Both the position numbers and the translations under genes were made by a program. The notes beneath the pieces were generated by a model. The model searched no databases. It was not told the DNA's origin and saw only the letters and a list, made by a program, of their open reading frames with translations. Of a stretch of DNA of 64,000 bases, positions 24,699-37,400 are shown piece after piece. Position 1 is the stretch's first letter; every line of letters begins with the position of its first letter. Source of the DNA: Nemophila menziesii (Eukaryota > Streptophyta > Magnoliopsida > Boraginales > Hydrophyllaceae); the NCBI GenBank assembly GCA_029959085.1, contig JARWIR010000212.1:10001-74000 (forward strand), read 5' to 3'.

Positions 24699-27600
24699 TC
24701 ACTTGAAAACACAAAAGAGGCTCCCAAATGACCCATAAAAAGCGCCAAAAACCCCTAAAGACCCCAACAGAACCCCCAGAAACCCTGAAATAACCCCACA
24801 GAACACCTCGAAACGTCTAAAAACCCCCGGAAAGCACCCAAGGGGCCTAAAAGACCCCTTGAAAAGCCCCCAATATCCCCAAAAACGCCCAAAAATACGT
24901 TTAAGGACCGTCAAAAAGCACTTTGGAGACCCTTCCAAAACGCCTCGGAACCCCCTAACGACCCCCGAAAACCCTGGCACCCCCCTCAAAAACCCGTAAA
25001 AAGCCCGACGAAGCCCTGAAATCCCGAAAAAAGGACGATTAAAAAAGTCCGAAAAATCACTTGAAAACACAAAAGAGGCTCCCAAATGACCCATAAAAAG
25101 CGCCAAAAACCCCTAAAGACCCCAACAGAACCCCCAGAAACCCCGAAATAACCCCACAGAACCCCTCGAAACGTCTAAAAACCCCCGGAAAGCACCCAAG
25201 GGGCCTAAAAGACCCCTTGAAAAGCCCCCAATATCCCCAAAAACGCCCAAAAATACGTTTCAGGACCGTAAAAAAGCACTTTGGAGACCCTACCAAAACC
25301 CCTCGGAACCCCTAACGACCCCCGAAAACCCTGGCACCCCCCTCAAAAACCCGTAAAAAGCCCGACGAAGCCCTGAAATCCCGAAAAAAGGACGATTAAA
25401 AAAGTCCGAAAAATCACTTGAAAACACAAAAGAGGCTCCCAAATGACCCATAAAAAGCGCCAAAAACCCCTAAAGACCCCAACAGAACCCCCAGAAACCC
25501 CGAAATAACCCCACAGAACCCCTCGAAACGTCTAAAAACCCCCGGAAAGCACCCAAGGGGCCTAAAAGACCCCTTGAAAAGCCCCCAATATCCCCAAAAA
25601 CGCCCAAAAATACGTTTAAGGACCGTAAAAAAGCACTTTGGAGACCCTACCAAAACGCCTCGGAACCCCCTAACGACCCCCGAAAACCCTGGCACCCCCC
25701 TCAAAAACCCGTAAAAAGCCCGACGAAGCCCTGAAATCCCGAAAAAAGGACAATTAAAAAAGTCCGAAAAATCACTTGAAAACACAAAAGAGGCTCCCAA
25801 ATGATCCATAAAAAGCGCCAAAAACCCCTGAAGACCCCAACAGAACCCCCAGAAACCCCGAAATAACCCCACAGAACCCCTCGAAACGTCTAAAAACCCC
25901 CGGAAAGCACCCAAGGGGCCTAAAAGACCCCTTGAAAAGCCCCCAATATCCCCAAAAACGCCCAAAAATACGTTTAAGGACCGTCAAAAAGCACTTTGGA
26001 GACCCTTCCAAAACGCCTCGGAACCCCCTAACGACCCCCGAAAACCCTGGCACCCCCCTCAAAAACCCGTAAAAAGGCCGACGAAGCCCTGAAATCCCGA
26101 AAAAAGGACGATTAAAAAAGTCCGAAAAATCACTTGAAAACACAAAAGAGGCTCCCAAATGACCCATAAAAAGCGCCAAAAACCCCTGAAGACCCCAACA
26201 GAACCCCCAGAAACCCCGAAATAACCCCACAGAACACCTCGAAACGTCTAAAAACCCCCGGAAAGCACCCAAGGGGCCTAAAAGACCCCTTGAAAAGCCC
26301 CCAATATCCCCAAAAACGCCCAAAAATACGTTTAAGGACCGTCAAAAAGCACTTTGGAGACCCTTCCAAAACGCCTCGGAACCCCCTAACGACCCCCGAA
26401 AACCCTGGCACCCCCCTCAAAAACCCGTAAAAAGCCCGACGAAGCCCTGAAATCCCGAAAAAAGGACGATTAAAAAAGTCCGAAAAATCACTTGAAAACA
26501 CAAAAGAGGCTCCCAAATGACCCATAAAAAGCGCCAAAAACCCCTGAAGACCCCAACAGAACCCCCAGAAACCCCGAAATAACCCCACAGAACCCCTCGA
26601 AACGTCTAAAAACCCCCGGAAAGCACCCAAGGGGCCTAAAAGACCCCTTGAAAAGCCCCCAATATCCCCAAAAACGCCCAAAAATACGTTTCAGGACCGT
26701 AAAAAAGCACTTTGGAGACCCTACCAAAACCCCTCGGAACCCCTAACGACCCCCGAAAACCCTGGCACCCCCCTCAAAAACCCGTAAAAAGCCCGACGAA
26801 GCCCTGAAATCCCGAAAAAAGGACGATTAAAAAAGTCCAAAAAATCACTTGAAAACACAAAAGAGGCTCCCAAATGACCCATAAAAAGCGCCAAAAACCC
26901 CTAAAGACCCCAGCAGAACCCCCAGAAACCCCGAAATAACCCCACAGAACACCTCGAAACGTCTAAAAACCCCCGGAAAGCACCCAAGGGGCCTAAAAGA
27001 CCCCTTGAAAAGCCCCCAATATCCCCAAAAACGCCCAAAAATACGTTTAAGGACCGTCAAAAAGCACTTTGGAGACCCTTCCAAAACCCCTCGGAACCCC
27101 CTAACGACCCCCGAAAACCCTGGCACCCCCCTCAAAAACCCGTAAAAAGCCCGACGAAGCCCTGAAATCCCGAAAAAAGGACGATTAAAAAAGTCCGAAA
27201 AATCACTTGAAAACACAAAAGAGGCTCCCAAATGACCCATAAAAAGCGCCAAAAACCCCTGAAGACCCCAACAGAACCCCCAGAAACCCCGAAATAACCC
27301 CACAGAACCCCTCGAAACGTCTAAAAACCCCCGGAAAGCACCCAAGGGGCCTAAAAGACCCCTTGAAAAGCCCCCAATATCCCCAAAAACGCCCAAAAAT
27401 ACGTTTCAGGACCGTAAAAAAGCACTTTGGAGACCCTACCAAAACCCCTCGGAACCCCTAACGACCCCCGAAAACCCTGGCACCCCCCTCAAAAACCCGT
27501 AAAAAGCCCGACGAAGCCCTGAAATCCCGAAAAAAGGACGATTAAAAAAGTCCGAAAAATCACTTGAAAACACAAAAGAGGCTCCCAAATGACCCATAAA

Positions 27601-29489
27601 AAGCGCCAAAAACCCCTAAAGACCCCAGCAGAACCCCCAGAAACCCCGAAATAACCCCACAGAACCCCTCGAAACGTCTAAAAACCCCCGGAAAGCACCC
27701 AAGGGGCCTAAAAGACCCCTTGAAAAGCCCCCAATATCCCCAAAAACGCCCAAAAATACGTTTAAGGACCGTCAAAAAGCACTTTGGAGACCCTTCCAAA
27801 ACCCCTCGGAACCCCCTAACGACCCCCGAAAACCCTGGCACCCCCCTCAAAAACCCGTAAAAAGCCCGACGAAGCCCTGAAATCCCGAAAAAAGGACGAT
27901 TAAAAAAGTCCGAAAAATCACTTGAAAACACAAAAGAGGGTCCCAAATGATCCATGAAAAGCGCCAAAAACCCCTGAAGACCCCAACAGAACCCCCAGAA
28001 ACCCCGAAATAACCCCACAGAACCCCTCGAAACGTCTAAAAACCCCCGGAAAGCACCCAAGGGGCCTAAAAGACCCCTTGAAAAGCCCCCAAAATCCCCC
28101 AAAAACGCCCAAAAATACGTTTCAGGACCGTCAAAAAGCACTTTGGAGACCCTTCCAAAACGCCTCGGAACCCCCTAACGACCCCCGAAAACCCTGGCAC
28201 CCCCCTCAAAAACCCGTAAAAAGCCCGACGAAGCCCTGAAATCCCGAAAAAAGGACGATTAAAAAAGTCCGAAAAATCACTTGAAAACTCAAAAGAGGAT
28301 CCCAAATGACCCATAAAAAGCGCCAAAAACCCCTAAAGACCCCAACAGAACCCCCAGAAACCCCGAAATAACCCCACAGAACCCCTCGAAACGTCTAAAA
28401 ACCCCCGGAAAGCACCCAAGGGGCCTAAAAGACCCCTTGAAAAGCCCCCAATATCCCCAAAAACGCCCAAAAATACGTTTAAGGACCGTCAAAAAGCACT
28501 TTGGAGACCCTTCCAAAACGCCTCGGAACCCCCTAACGACCCCCGAAAACCCTGGCACCCCTCTCAAAAACCCCTAAAAAGCCCGACGAAGCCCTGAAAT
28601 CCCGAAAAAAGGACGATTAAAAAAGTCCGAAAAATCACTTGAAAACACAAAAGAGGGTCCCAAAAGACCCATAAAAAGCGCCAAAAACCCCTGAAGACCC
28701 CAACAGAACCCCCAGAAACCCGAAATAACCCCACAGAACCCCTCGAAACGTCTAAAAACCCCCGGAAAGCACCCAAGGGGCCTAAAAGACCCCTTGAAAA
28801 GCCCCCAATATCCCCAAAAACGCCCAAAAATACGTTTAAGGACCGTCAAAAAGCACTTTGGAGACCCTTCCAAAACCCCTCGGAACCCCCTAACGACCCC
28901 CGAAAACCCTGGCACCCCCCTCAAAAACCCGTAAAAAGCCCGACGAAGCCCTGAAATCCCGAAAAAAGGACGATTAAAAAAGTCCGAAAAATCACTTGAA
29001 AACACAAAAGAGGCTCCCAAATGACCCATAAAAAGCGCCAAAAACCCCTGAAGACCCCAACAGAACCCCCAGAAACCCCGAAATAACCCCACAGAACCCC
29101 TCGAAACGTCTAAAAACCCCCGGAAAGCACCCAAGGGGCCTAAAAGACCCCTTGAAAAGCCCCCAATATCCCCAAAAACGCCCAAAAATACGTTTCAGGA
29201 CCGTCAAAAAGCACTTTGGAGACCCTTCCAAAACGCCTCGGAACCCCCTAACGACCCCCGAAAACCCTGGCACCCCCCTCAAAAACCCGTAAAAAGCCCG
29301 ACGAAGCCCTGAAATCCCGAAAAAAGGACGATTAAAAAAGTCCGAAAAATCACTTGAAAACACAAAAGAGGCTCCCAAATGACCCATAAAAAGCGCCAAA
29401 AACCCCTGAAGACCCCAACAGAACCCCCAGAAACCCCGAAATAACCCCACAGAACCCCTCGAAACGTCTAAAAACCCCCGGAAAGCACC

Positions 29490-29512
29490 CAAGGGGCCTA
29501 AAAGACCCCTTG
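29490..29512. other. Conserved 7-bp dyad in every monomer (exemplar)
   Basis: CAAGGGG (29490-29496) and CCCCTTG (29506-29512) form a perfect inverted repeat around a 9-base spacer. The same element is at 146-168 and recurs once per monomer. It could be a protein-binding dyad, a small hairpin in a transcript, or a chance feature kept by homogenisation. A few units break the left arm: CAAAGGG in 2511 and 19331, CAATGGG in 29708, 54409, 60139 and 62288, and CGAGGGG in 11103 and 61930. Unit 13607 breaks the right arm (CCCCTCG). Confidence 0.8.
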
Positions 29513-29601
29513 AAAAGCCCCCAATATCCCCAAAAACGCCCAAAAATACGTTTCAGGACCGTCAAAAAGCACTTTGGAGACCCTTCCAAAACGCCTCGGA
29601 A

Positions 29602-29636
29602 CCCCCTAACGACCCCCGAAAACCCTGGCACCCCCC
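29602..29636 (-). other. Potential G-quadruplex / i-motif segment (exemplar)
   Basis: The + strand has four C-runs of 5, 5, 3 and 6 bases, separated by spacers TAACGA, GAAAA and TGGCA. The minus strand therefore has four G-runs of at least three with loops of 5-6 bases, which fits the usual G-quadruplex pattern, and the + strand could form an i-motif. The segment recurs in essentially every monomer, for example at 258-292. The 357-bp class shortens its first run to four. Formation is inferred from sequence only. Confidence 0.7.
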
Positions 29637-31498
29637 TCAAAAACCCGTAAAAAGCCCGACGAAGCCCTGAAATCCCGAAAAAAGGACGATTAAAAAAGTC
29701 CGAAAAATCACTTGAAAACACAAAAGAGGCTCCCAAATGATCCATAAAAAGCGCCAAAAACCCCTAAAAACCCCAACAGAACCCCCAGAAACCCCGAAAT
29801 AACCCCACAGAACCCCTCGAAACGTCTAAAAACCCCCGGAAAGCACCCAATGGGCCTAAAAGACCCCTTGAAAAGCCCCCAATATCCCCCAAAAACGCCC
29901 AAAAATACGTTTAAGGACCGTCAAAAAGCACTTTGGAGACCCTTCCAAAACGCCTCGGAACCCCCTAACGACCCCCGAAAACCCTGGCACCCCCCTCAAA
30001 AACCCGTAAAAAGCCCGACGAAGCCCTGAAATCCCGAAAAAAGGACGATTAAAAAAGTCCAAAAAATCACTTGAAAACACAAAAGAGGCTCCCAAATGAC
30101 CCATAAAAAGCGCCAAAAACCCCTAAAGACCCCAACAGAACCCCCAGAAACCCCGAAATAACCCCACAGAACCCCTCGAAACGTCTAAAAACCCCCGGAA
30201 AGCACCCAAGGGGCCTAAAAGACCCCTTGAAAAGCCCCCAATATCCCCAAAAACGCCCAAAAATACGTTTAAGGACCGTCAAAAAGCACTTTGGAGACCC
30301 TTCCAAAACGCCTCGGAACCCCCTAACGACCCCCGAAAACCCTGGCACCCCCCTCAAAAACCCGTAAAAAGCCCGACGAAGCCCTGAAATCCCGAAAAAA
30401 GGACGATTAAAAAAGTCCGAAAAATCCCTTGAAAACACAAAAGAGGCTCCCAAATGACCCATAAAAAGCGCCAAAAACCCCTGAACACCCCAACAGAACC
30501 CCCAGAAACCCCGAAATAACCCCACAGAACCCCTCGAAACGTCTAAAAACCCCCGGAAAGCACCCAAGGGGCCTAAAAGACCCCTTGAAAAGCCCCCAAT
30601 ATCCCCAAAAACGCCCAAAAATACGTTTCAGGACCGTAAAAAAGCACTTTGGAGACCCTACCAAAACCCCTCGGAACCCCTAACGACCCCCGAAAACCCT
30701 GGCACCCCCCTCAAAAACCCGTAAAAAGCCCGACGAAGCCCTGAAATCCCGAAAAAAGGACGATTAAAAAAGTCCGAAAAATCCCTTGAAAACACAAAAG
30801 AGGCTCCCAAATGACCCATAAAAAGCGCCAAAAACCCCTGAAGACCCCAGCAGAACCCCCAGAAACCCCGAAATAACCCCACAGAACCCCTCGAAACGTC
30901 TAAAAACCCCCGGAAAGCACCCAAGGGGCCTAAAAGACCCCTTGAAAAGCCCCCAATATCCCCAAAAACGCCCAAAAATACGTTTCAGGACCGTCATAAA
31001 GCACTTTGGAGACCCTTCCAAAACGCCTCGGAACCCCCTAACGACCCCCGAAAACCCTGGCACCCCCCTCAAAAACCCGTAAAAAGGCCGACGAAGCCCT
31101 GAAATCCCGAAAAAAGGACGATTAAAAAAGTCCGAAAAATCACTTGAAAACACAAAAGAGGCTCCCAAATGACCCATAAAAAGCGCCAAAAACCCTTGAA
31201 GACCCCAACAGAACCCCCAGAAACCCCGAAATAACCCCACAGAACCCCTCGAAACGTCTAAAAACCCCCGGAAAGCACCCAAGGGGCCTAAAAGACCCCT
31301 TGAAAAGCCCCCAATATCCCCCAAAAACGCCCAAAAATACGTTTAAGGACCGTCAAAAAGCACTTTGGAGACCCTTCCAAAACGCCTCGGAACCCCCTAA
31401 CGACCCCCGAAAACCCTGGCACCCCCCTCAAAAACCCGTAATTAGCCCGACGAAGCCCTGAAATACCGAAAAAAGGACGATTAAAAAAGTCCAAAAAA

Positions 31499-34400
31499 TC
31501 ACTTGAAAACACAAAAGAGGCTCCCAAATGACCCATAAAAAGCGCCAAAAACCCCTAAAGACCCCAACAGAACCCCCAGAAACCCTGAAATAACCCCACA
31601 GAACACCTCGAAACGTCTAAAAACCCCCGGAAAGCACCCAAGGGGCCTAAAAGACCCCTTGAAAAGCCCCCAATATCCCCAAAAACGCCCAAAAATACGT
31701 TTAAGGACCGTCAAAAAGCACTTTGGAGACCCTTCCAAAACGCCTCGGAACCCCCTAACGACCCCCGAAAACCCTGGCACCCCCCTCAAAAACCCGTAAA
31801 AAGCCCGACGAAGCCCTGAAATCCCGAAAAAAGGACGATTAAAAAAGTCCGAAAAATCACTTGAAAACACAAAAGAGGCTCCCAAATGACCCATAAAAAG
31901 CGCCAAAAACCCCTAAAGACCCCAACAGAACCCCCAGAAACCCCGAAATAACCCCACAGAACCCCTCGAAACGTCTAAAAACCCCCGGAAAGCACCCAAG
32001 GGGCCTAAAAGACCCCTTGAAAAGCCCCCAATATCCCCAAAAACGCCCAAAAATACGTTTCAAGACCGTAAAAAAGCACTTTGGAGACCCTACCAAAACC
32101 CCTCGGAACCCCTAACGACCCCCGAAAACCCTGGCACCCCCCTCAAAAACCCGTAAAAAGCCCGACGAAGCCCTGAAATCCCGAAAAAAGGACGATTAAA
32201 AAAGTCCGAAAAATCACTTGAAAACACAAAAGAGGCTCCCAAATGACCCATAAAAAGCGCCAAAAACCCCTAAAGACCCCAACAGAACCCCCAGAAACCC
32301 CGAAATAACCCCACAGAACCCCTCGAAACGTCTAAAAACCCCCGGAAAGCACCCAAGGGGCCTAAAAGACCCCTTGAAAAGCCCCCAATATCCCCAAAAA
32401 CGCCCAAAAATACGTTTAAGGACCGTAAAAAAGCACTTTGGAGACCCTACCAAAACGCCTCGGAACCCCCTAACGACCCCCGAAAACCCTGGCACCCCCC
32501 TCAAAAACCCGTAAAAAGCCCGACGAAGCCCTGAAATCCCGAAAAAAGGACAATTAAAAAAGTCCGAAAAATCACTTGAAAACACAAAAGAGGCTCCCAA
32601 ATGATCCATAAAAAGCGCCAAAAACCCCTGAAGACCCCAACAGAACCCCCAGAAACCCCGAAATAACCCCACAGAACCCCTCGAAACGTCTAAAAACCCC
32701 CGGAAAGCACCCAAGGGGCCTAAAAGACCCCTTGAAAAGCCCCCAATATCCCCAAAAACGCCCAAAAATACGTTTAAGGACCGTCAAAAAGCACTTTGGA
32801 GACCCTTCCAAAACGCCTCGGAACCCCCTAACGACCCCCGAAAACCCTGGCACCCCCCTCAAAAACCCGTAAAAAGGCCGACGAAGCCCTGAAATCCCGA
32901 AAAAAGGACGATTAAAAAAGTCCGAAAAATCACTTGAAAACACAAAAGAGGCTCCCAAATGACCCATAAAAAGCGCCAAAAACCCCTGAAGACCCCAACA
33001 GAACCCCCAGAAACCCCGAAATAACCCCACAGAACACCTCGAAACGTCTAAAAACCCCCGGAAAGCACCCAAGGGGCCTAAAAGACCCCTTGAAAAGCCC
33101 CCAATATCCCCAAAAACGCCCAAAAATACGTTTAAGGACCGTCAAAAAGCACTTTGGAGACCCTTCCAAAACGCCTCGGAACCCCCTAACGACCCCCGAA
33201 AACCCTGGCACCCCCCTCAAAAACCCGTAAAAAGCCCGACGAAGCCCTGAAATCCCGAAAAAAGGACGATTAAAAAAGTCCGAAAAATCACTTGAAAACA
33301 CAAAAGAGGCTCCCAAATGACCCATAAAAAGCGCCAAAAACCCCTGAAGACCCCAACAGAACCCCCAGAAACCCCGAAATAACCCCACAGAACCCCTCGA
33401 AACGTCTAAAAACCCCCGGAAAGCACCCAAGGGGCCTAAAAGACCCCTTGAAAAGCCCCCAATATCCCCAAAAACGCCCAAAAATACGTTTCAGGACCGT
33501 AAAAAAGCACTTTGGAGACCCTACCAAAACCCCTCGGAACCCCTAACGACCCCCGAAAACCCTGGCACCCCCCTCAAAAACCCGTAAAAAGCCCGACGAA
33601 GCCCTGAAATCCCGAAAAAAGGACGATTAAAAAAGTCCAAAAAATCACTTGAAAACACAAAAGAGGCTCCCAAATGACCCATAAAAAGCGCCAAAAACCC
33701 CTAAAGACCCCAGCAGAACCCCCAGAAACCCCGAAATAACCCCACAGAACACATCGAAACGTCTAAAAACCCCCGGAAAGCACCCAAGGGGCCTAAAAGA
33801 CCCCTTGAAAAGCCCCCAATATCCCCAAAAACGCCCAAAAATACGTTTAAGGACCGTCAAAAAGCACTTTGGAGACCCTTCCAAAACCCCTCGGAACCCC
33901 CTAACGACCCCCGAAAACCCTGGCACCCCCCTCAAAAACCCGTAAAAAGCCCGACGAAGCCCTGAAATCCCGAAAAAAGGACGATTAAAAAAGTCCGAAA
34001 AATCACTTGAAAACACAAAAGAGGCTCCCAAATGACCCATAAAAAGCGCCAAAAACCCCTGAAGACCCCAACAGAACCCCCAGAAACCCCGAAATAACCC
34101 CACAGAACCCCTCGAAACGTCTAAAAACCCCCGGAAAGCACCCAAGGGGCCTAAAAGACCCCTTGAAAAGCCCCCAATATCCCCAAAAACGCCCAAAAAT
34201 ACGTTTCAGGACCGTAAAAAAGCACTTTGGAGACCCTACCAAAACCCCTCGGAACCCCTAACGACCCCCGAAAACCCTGGCACCCCCCTCAAAAACCCGT
34301 AAAAAGCCCGACGAAGCCCTGAAATCCCGAAAAAAGGACGATTAAAAAAGTCCGAAAAATCACTTGAAAACACAAAAGAGGCTCCCAAATGACCCATAAA

Positions 34401-37400
34401 AAGCGCCAAAAACCCCTAAAGACCCCAGCAGAACCCCCAGAAACCCCGAAATAACCCCACAGAACCCCTCGAAACGTCTAAAAACCCCCGGAAAGCACCC
34501 AAGGGGCCTAAAAGACCCCTTGAAAAGCCCCCAATATCCCCAAAAACGCCCAAAAATACGTTTAAGGACCGTCAAAAAGCACTTTGGAGACCCTTCCAAA
34601 ACCCCTCGGAACCCCCTAACGACCCCCGAAAACCCTGGCACCCCCCTCAAAAACCCGTAAAAAGCCCGACGAAGCCCTGAAATCCCGAAAAAAGGACGAT
34701 TAAAAAAGTCCGAAAAATCACTTGAAAACACAAAAGAGGGTCCCAAATGATCCATGAAAAGCGCCAAAAACCCCTGAAGACCCCAACAGAACCCCCAGAA
34801 ACCCCGAAATAACCCCACAGAACCCCTCGAAACGTCTAAAAACCCCCGGAAAGCACCCAAGGGGCCTAAAAGACCCCTTGAAAAGCCCCCAAAATCCCCC
34901 AAAAACGCCCAAAAATACGTTTCAGGACCGTCAAAAAGCACTTTGGAGACCCTTCCAAAACGCCTCGGAACCCCCTAACGACCCCCGAAAACCCTGGCAC
35001 CCCCCTCAAAAACCCGTAAAAAGCCCGACGAAGCCCTGAAATCCCGAAAAAAGGACGATTAAAAAAGTCCGAAAAATCACTTGAAAACTCAAAAGAGGAT
35101 CCCAAATGACCCATAAAAAGCGCCAAAAACCCCTAAAGACCCCAACAGAACCCCCAGAAACCCCGAAATAACCCCACAGAACCCCTCGAAACGTCTAAAA
35201 ACCCCCGGAAAGCACCCAAGGGGCCTAAAAGACCCCTTGAAAAGCCCCCAATATCCCCAAAAACGCCCAAAAATACGTTTAAGGACCGTCAAAAAGCACT
35301 TTGGAGACCCTTCCAAAACGCCTCGGAACCCCCTAACGACCCCCGAAAACCCTGGCACCCCTCTCAAAAACCCCTAAAAAGCCCGACGAAGCCCTGAAAT
35401 CCCGAAAAAAGGACGATTAAAAAAGTCCGAAAAATCACTTGAAAACACAAAAGAGGGTCCCAAAAGACCCATAAAAAGCGCCAAAAACCCCTGAAGACCC
35501 CAACAGAACCCCCAGAAACCCGAAATAACCCCACAGAACCCCTCGAAACGTCTAAAAACCCCCGGAAAGCACCCAAGGGGCCTAAAAGACCCCTTGAAAA
35601 GCCCCCAATATCCCCAAAAACGCCCAAAAATACGTTTAAGGACCGTCAAAAAGCACTTTGGAGACCCTTCCAAAACGCCTCGGAACCCCCTAACGACCCC
35701 CGAAAACCCTGGCACCCCCCTCAAAAACCCGTAAAAAGCCCGACGAAGCCCTGAAATCCCGAAAAAAGGACGATTAAAAAAGTCCGAAAAATCACTTGAA
35801 AACACAAAAGAGGCTCCCAAATGACCCATAAAAAGCGCCAAAAACCCCTGAAGACCCCAACAGAACCCCCAGAAACCCCGAAATAACCCCACAGAACCCC
35901 TCGAAACGTCTAAAAACCCCCGGAAAGCACCCAAGGGGCCTAAAAGACCCCTTGAAAAGCCCCCAATATCCCCCAAAAACGCCCAAAAATACGTTTAAGG
36001 ACCGTCAAAAAGCACTTTGGAGACCCTTCCAAAACGCCTCGGAACCCCCTAACGACCCCCGAAAACCCTGGCACCCCCCTCAAAAACCCGTAAAAAGCCC
36101 GACGAAGCCCTGAAATCCCGAAAAAAGGACGATTAAAAAAGTCCAAAAAATCACTTGAAAACACAAAAGAGGCTCCCAAATGACCCATAAAAAGCGCCAA
36201 AAACCCCTAAAGACCCCAACAGAACCCCCAGAAACCCCGAAATAACCCCACAGAACACCTCGAAACGTCTAAAAACCCCCGGAAAGCACCCAAGGGGCCT
36301 AAAAGACCCCTTGAAAAGCCCCCAATATCCCCAAAAACGCCCAAAAATACGTTTAAGGACCGTCAAAAAGCACTTTGGAGACCCTTCCAAAACGCCTCGG
36401 AACCCCCTAACGACCCCCGAAAACCCTGGCACCCCCCTCAAAAACCCGTAAAAAGCCCGACGAAGCCCTGAAATCCCGAAAAAAGGACGATTAAAAAAGT
36501 CCGAAAAATCACTTGAAAACACAAAAGAGGCTCCCAAATGACCCATAAAAAGCGCCAAAAACCCCTGAAGACCCCAACAGAACCCCCAGAAACCCCGAAA
36601 TAACCCCACAGAACCCCTCGAAACGTCTAAAAACCCCCGGAAAGCACCCAAGGGGCCTAAAAGACCCCTTGAAAAGCCCCCAATATCCCCAAAAACGCCC
36701 AAAAATACGTTTCAGGACCGTAAAAAAGCACTTTGGAGACCCTACCAAAACCCCTCGGAACCCCTAACGACCCCCGAAAACCCCGGCACCCCCCTCAAAA
36801 ACCCGTAAAAAGCCCGACGAAGCCCTGAAATCCCGAAAAAAGGACGATTAAAAAAGTCCGAAAAATCACTTGAAAACACAAAAGAGGCTCCCAAATGACC
36901 CATAAAAAGCGCCAAAAACCCCTAAAGACCCCAGCAGAACCCCCAGAAACCCCGAAATAACCCCACAGAACCCCTCGAAACGTCTAAAAACCCCCGGAAA
37001 GCACCCAAGGGGCCTAAAAGACCCCTTGAAAAGCCCCCAATATCCCCAAAAACGCCCAAAAATACGTTTAAGGACCGTCAAAAAGCACTTTGGAGACCCT
37101 TCCAAAACGCCTCGGAACCCCCTAACGACCCCCGAAAACCCTGGCACCCCCCTCAAAAACCCGTAAAAAGCCCGACGAAGCCCTGAAATCCCGAAAAAAG
37201 GACGATTAAAAAAGTCCGAAAAATCCCTTGAAAACACAAAAGAGGCTCCCAAATGACCCATAAAAAGCGCCAAAAACCCCTGAACACCCCAACAGAACCC
37301 CCAGAAACCCCGAAATAACCCCACAGAACCCCTCGAAACGTCTAAAAACCCCCGGAAAGCACCCAAGGGGCCTAAAAGACCCCTTGAAAAGCCCCCAATA

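Larger units (their letters stand above)
29350..29707. repeat. Reference 358-bp monomer
   Basis: This unit carries the commonest state at most diagnostic sites and serves as a map for all others. It starts at TCACTTG. Six C-runs start at 29403, 29413, 29424, 29434, 29445 and 29455, spaced 10-11 bp. A TaqI site (TCGA) lies at 29459-29462. A 7-bp dyad spans 29490-29512. A four-run C cluster (G-rich on the minus strand) spans 29602-29636. The unit ends in an A-tract block, with A-runs at 29678-29683, 29692-29697 and 29703-29707. Common variable points across the array are the bases after TTGAAAAC, GGCTCCC/GGATCCC/GGGTCCC, AATGACCC/AATGATCC/AAAGACCC, CCTGAAG/CCTAAAG, GTTTAAGG/GTTTCAGG, CCGTCAAA/CCGTAAAA, CCTTCC/CCTACC, ACGCCTCGG/ACCCCTCGG and GTCCGAAA/GTCCAAAA. 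Confidence 0.95.
24699..31498. repeat. 19-mer HOR, copy 1 (6,800 bp)
   Basis: This block holds 19 monomers. Twelve of them (24699 to 28991) match the twelve starting at 31499 with a constant 6,800-bp shift. Shared markers include CCCTGAAATAACC in the first unit, GGGTCCCAAATGATCC with CCATGAAAAG at 27918, the CTCTC/CCCCTAAAAAG ending at 28277, and the one-C deletion AACCCGAAATAACC at 28635. Units 28992-30424 do not match the equivalent part of copy 2. Units 30425 onward match again with a 6,799-bp shift, with TCCCTTG starts at 30425 and 30782, CGTCATAAAG in 30782, and GTAATTAGCCCG in 31140. Confidence 0.85.

Noticed and set aside
29490..29512. Rho-independent terminator at the dyad.
   Set aside because: The stem is only 7 bp with a 9-base loop, and no T-run follows on either strand. 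There is also no gene for it to terminate.
29602..29612. Telomere-like CCCTAA (TTAGGG on the minus strand) inside CCCCCTAACG.
   Set aside because: It occurs once or twice per 358 bp, never in tandem, so it is neither an interstitial telomere tract nor evidence of a chromosome end.
29350..29707. CENP-B box.
   Set aside because: I looked for TTCGNNNNANNCGGG on both strands. TTCG does not occur on the + strand of the monomer. At each CGAA (TTCG on the minus strand) the required CCCG eleven bases upstream and the T are absent.
29350..29707. Monomer as a simple dimer of two ~179-bp halves.
   Set aside because: The two halves share only short A/C-rich motifs (for example ACCCCTCG near 29454 and ACGCCTCG near 29591, 137 bp apart), not an alignable 179-bp repeat.
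24340..31498. Long terminal repeat element or segmental duplication carrying genes in the 6.8-kb repeat.
   Set aside because: The whole 6.8 kb consists of 19 satellite monomers. There are no terminal repeats with internal coding sequence and no target-site duplications.
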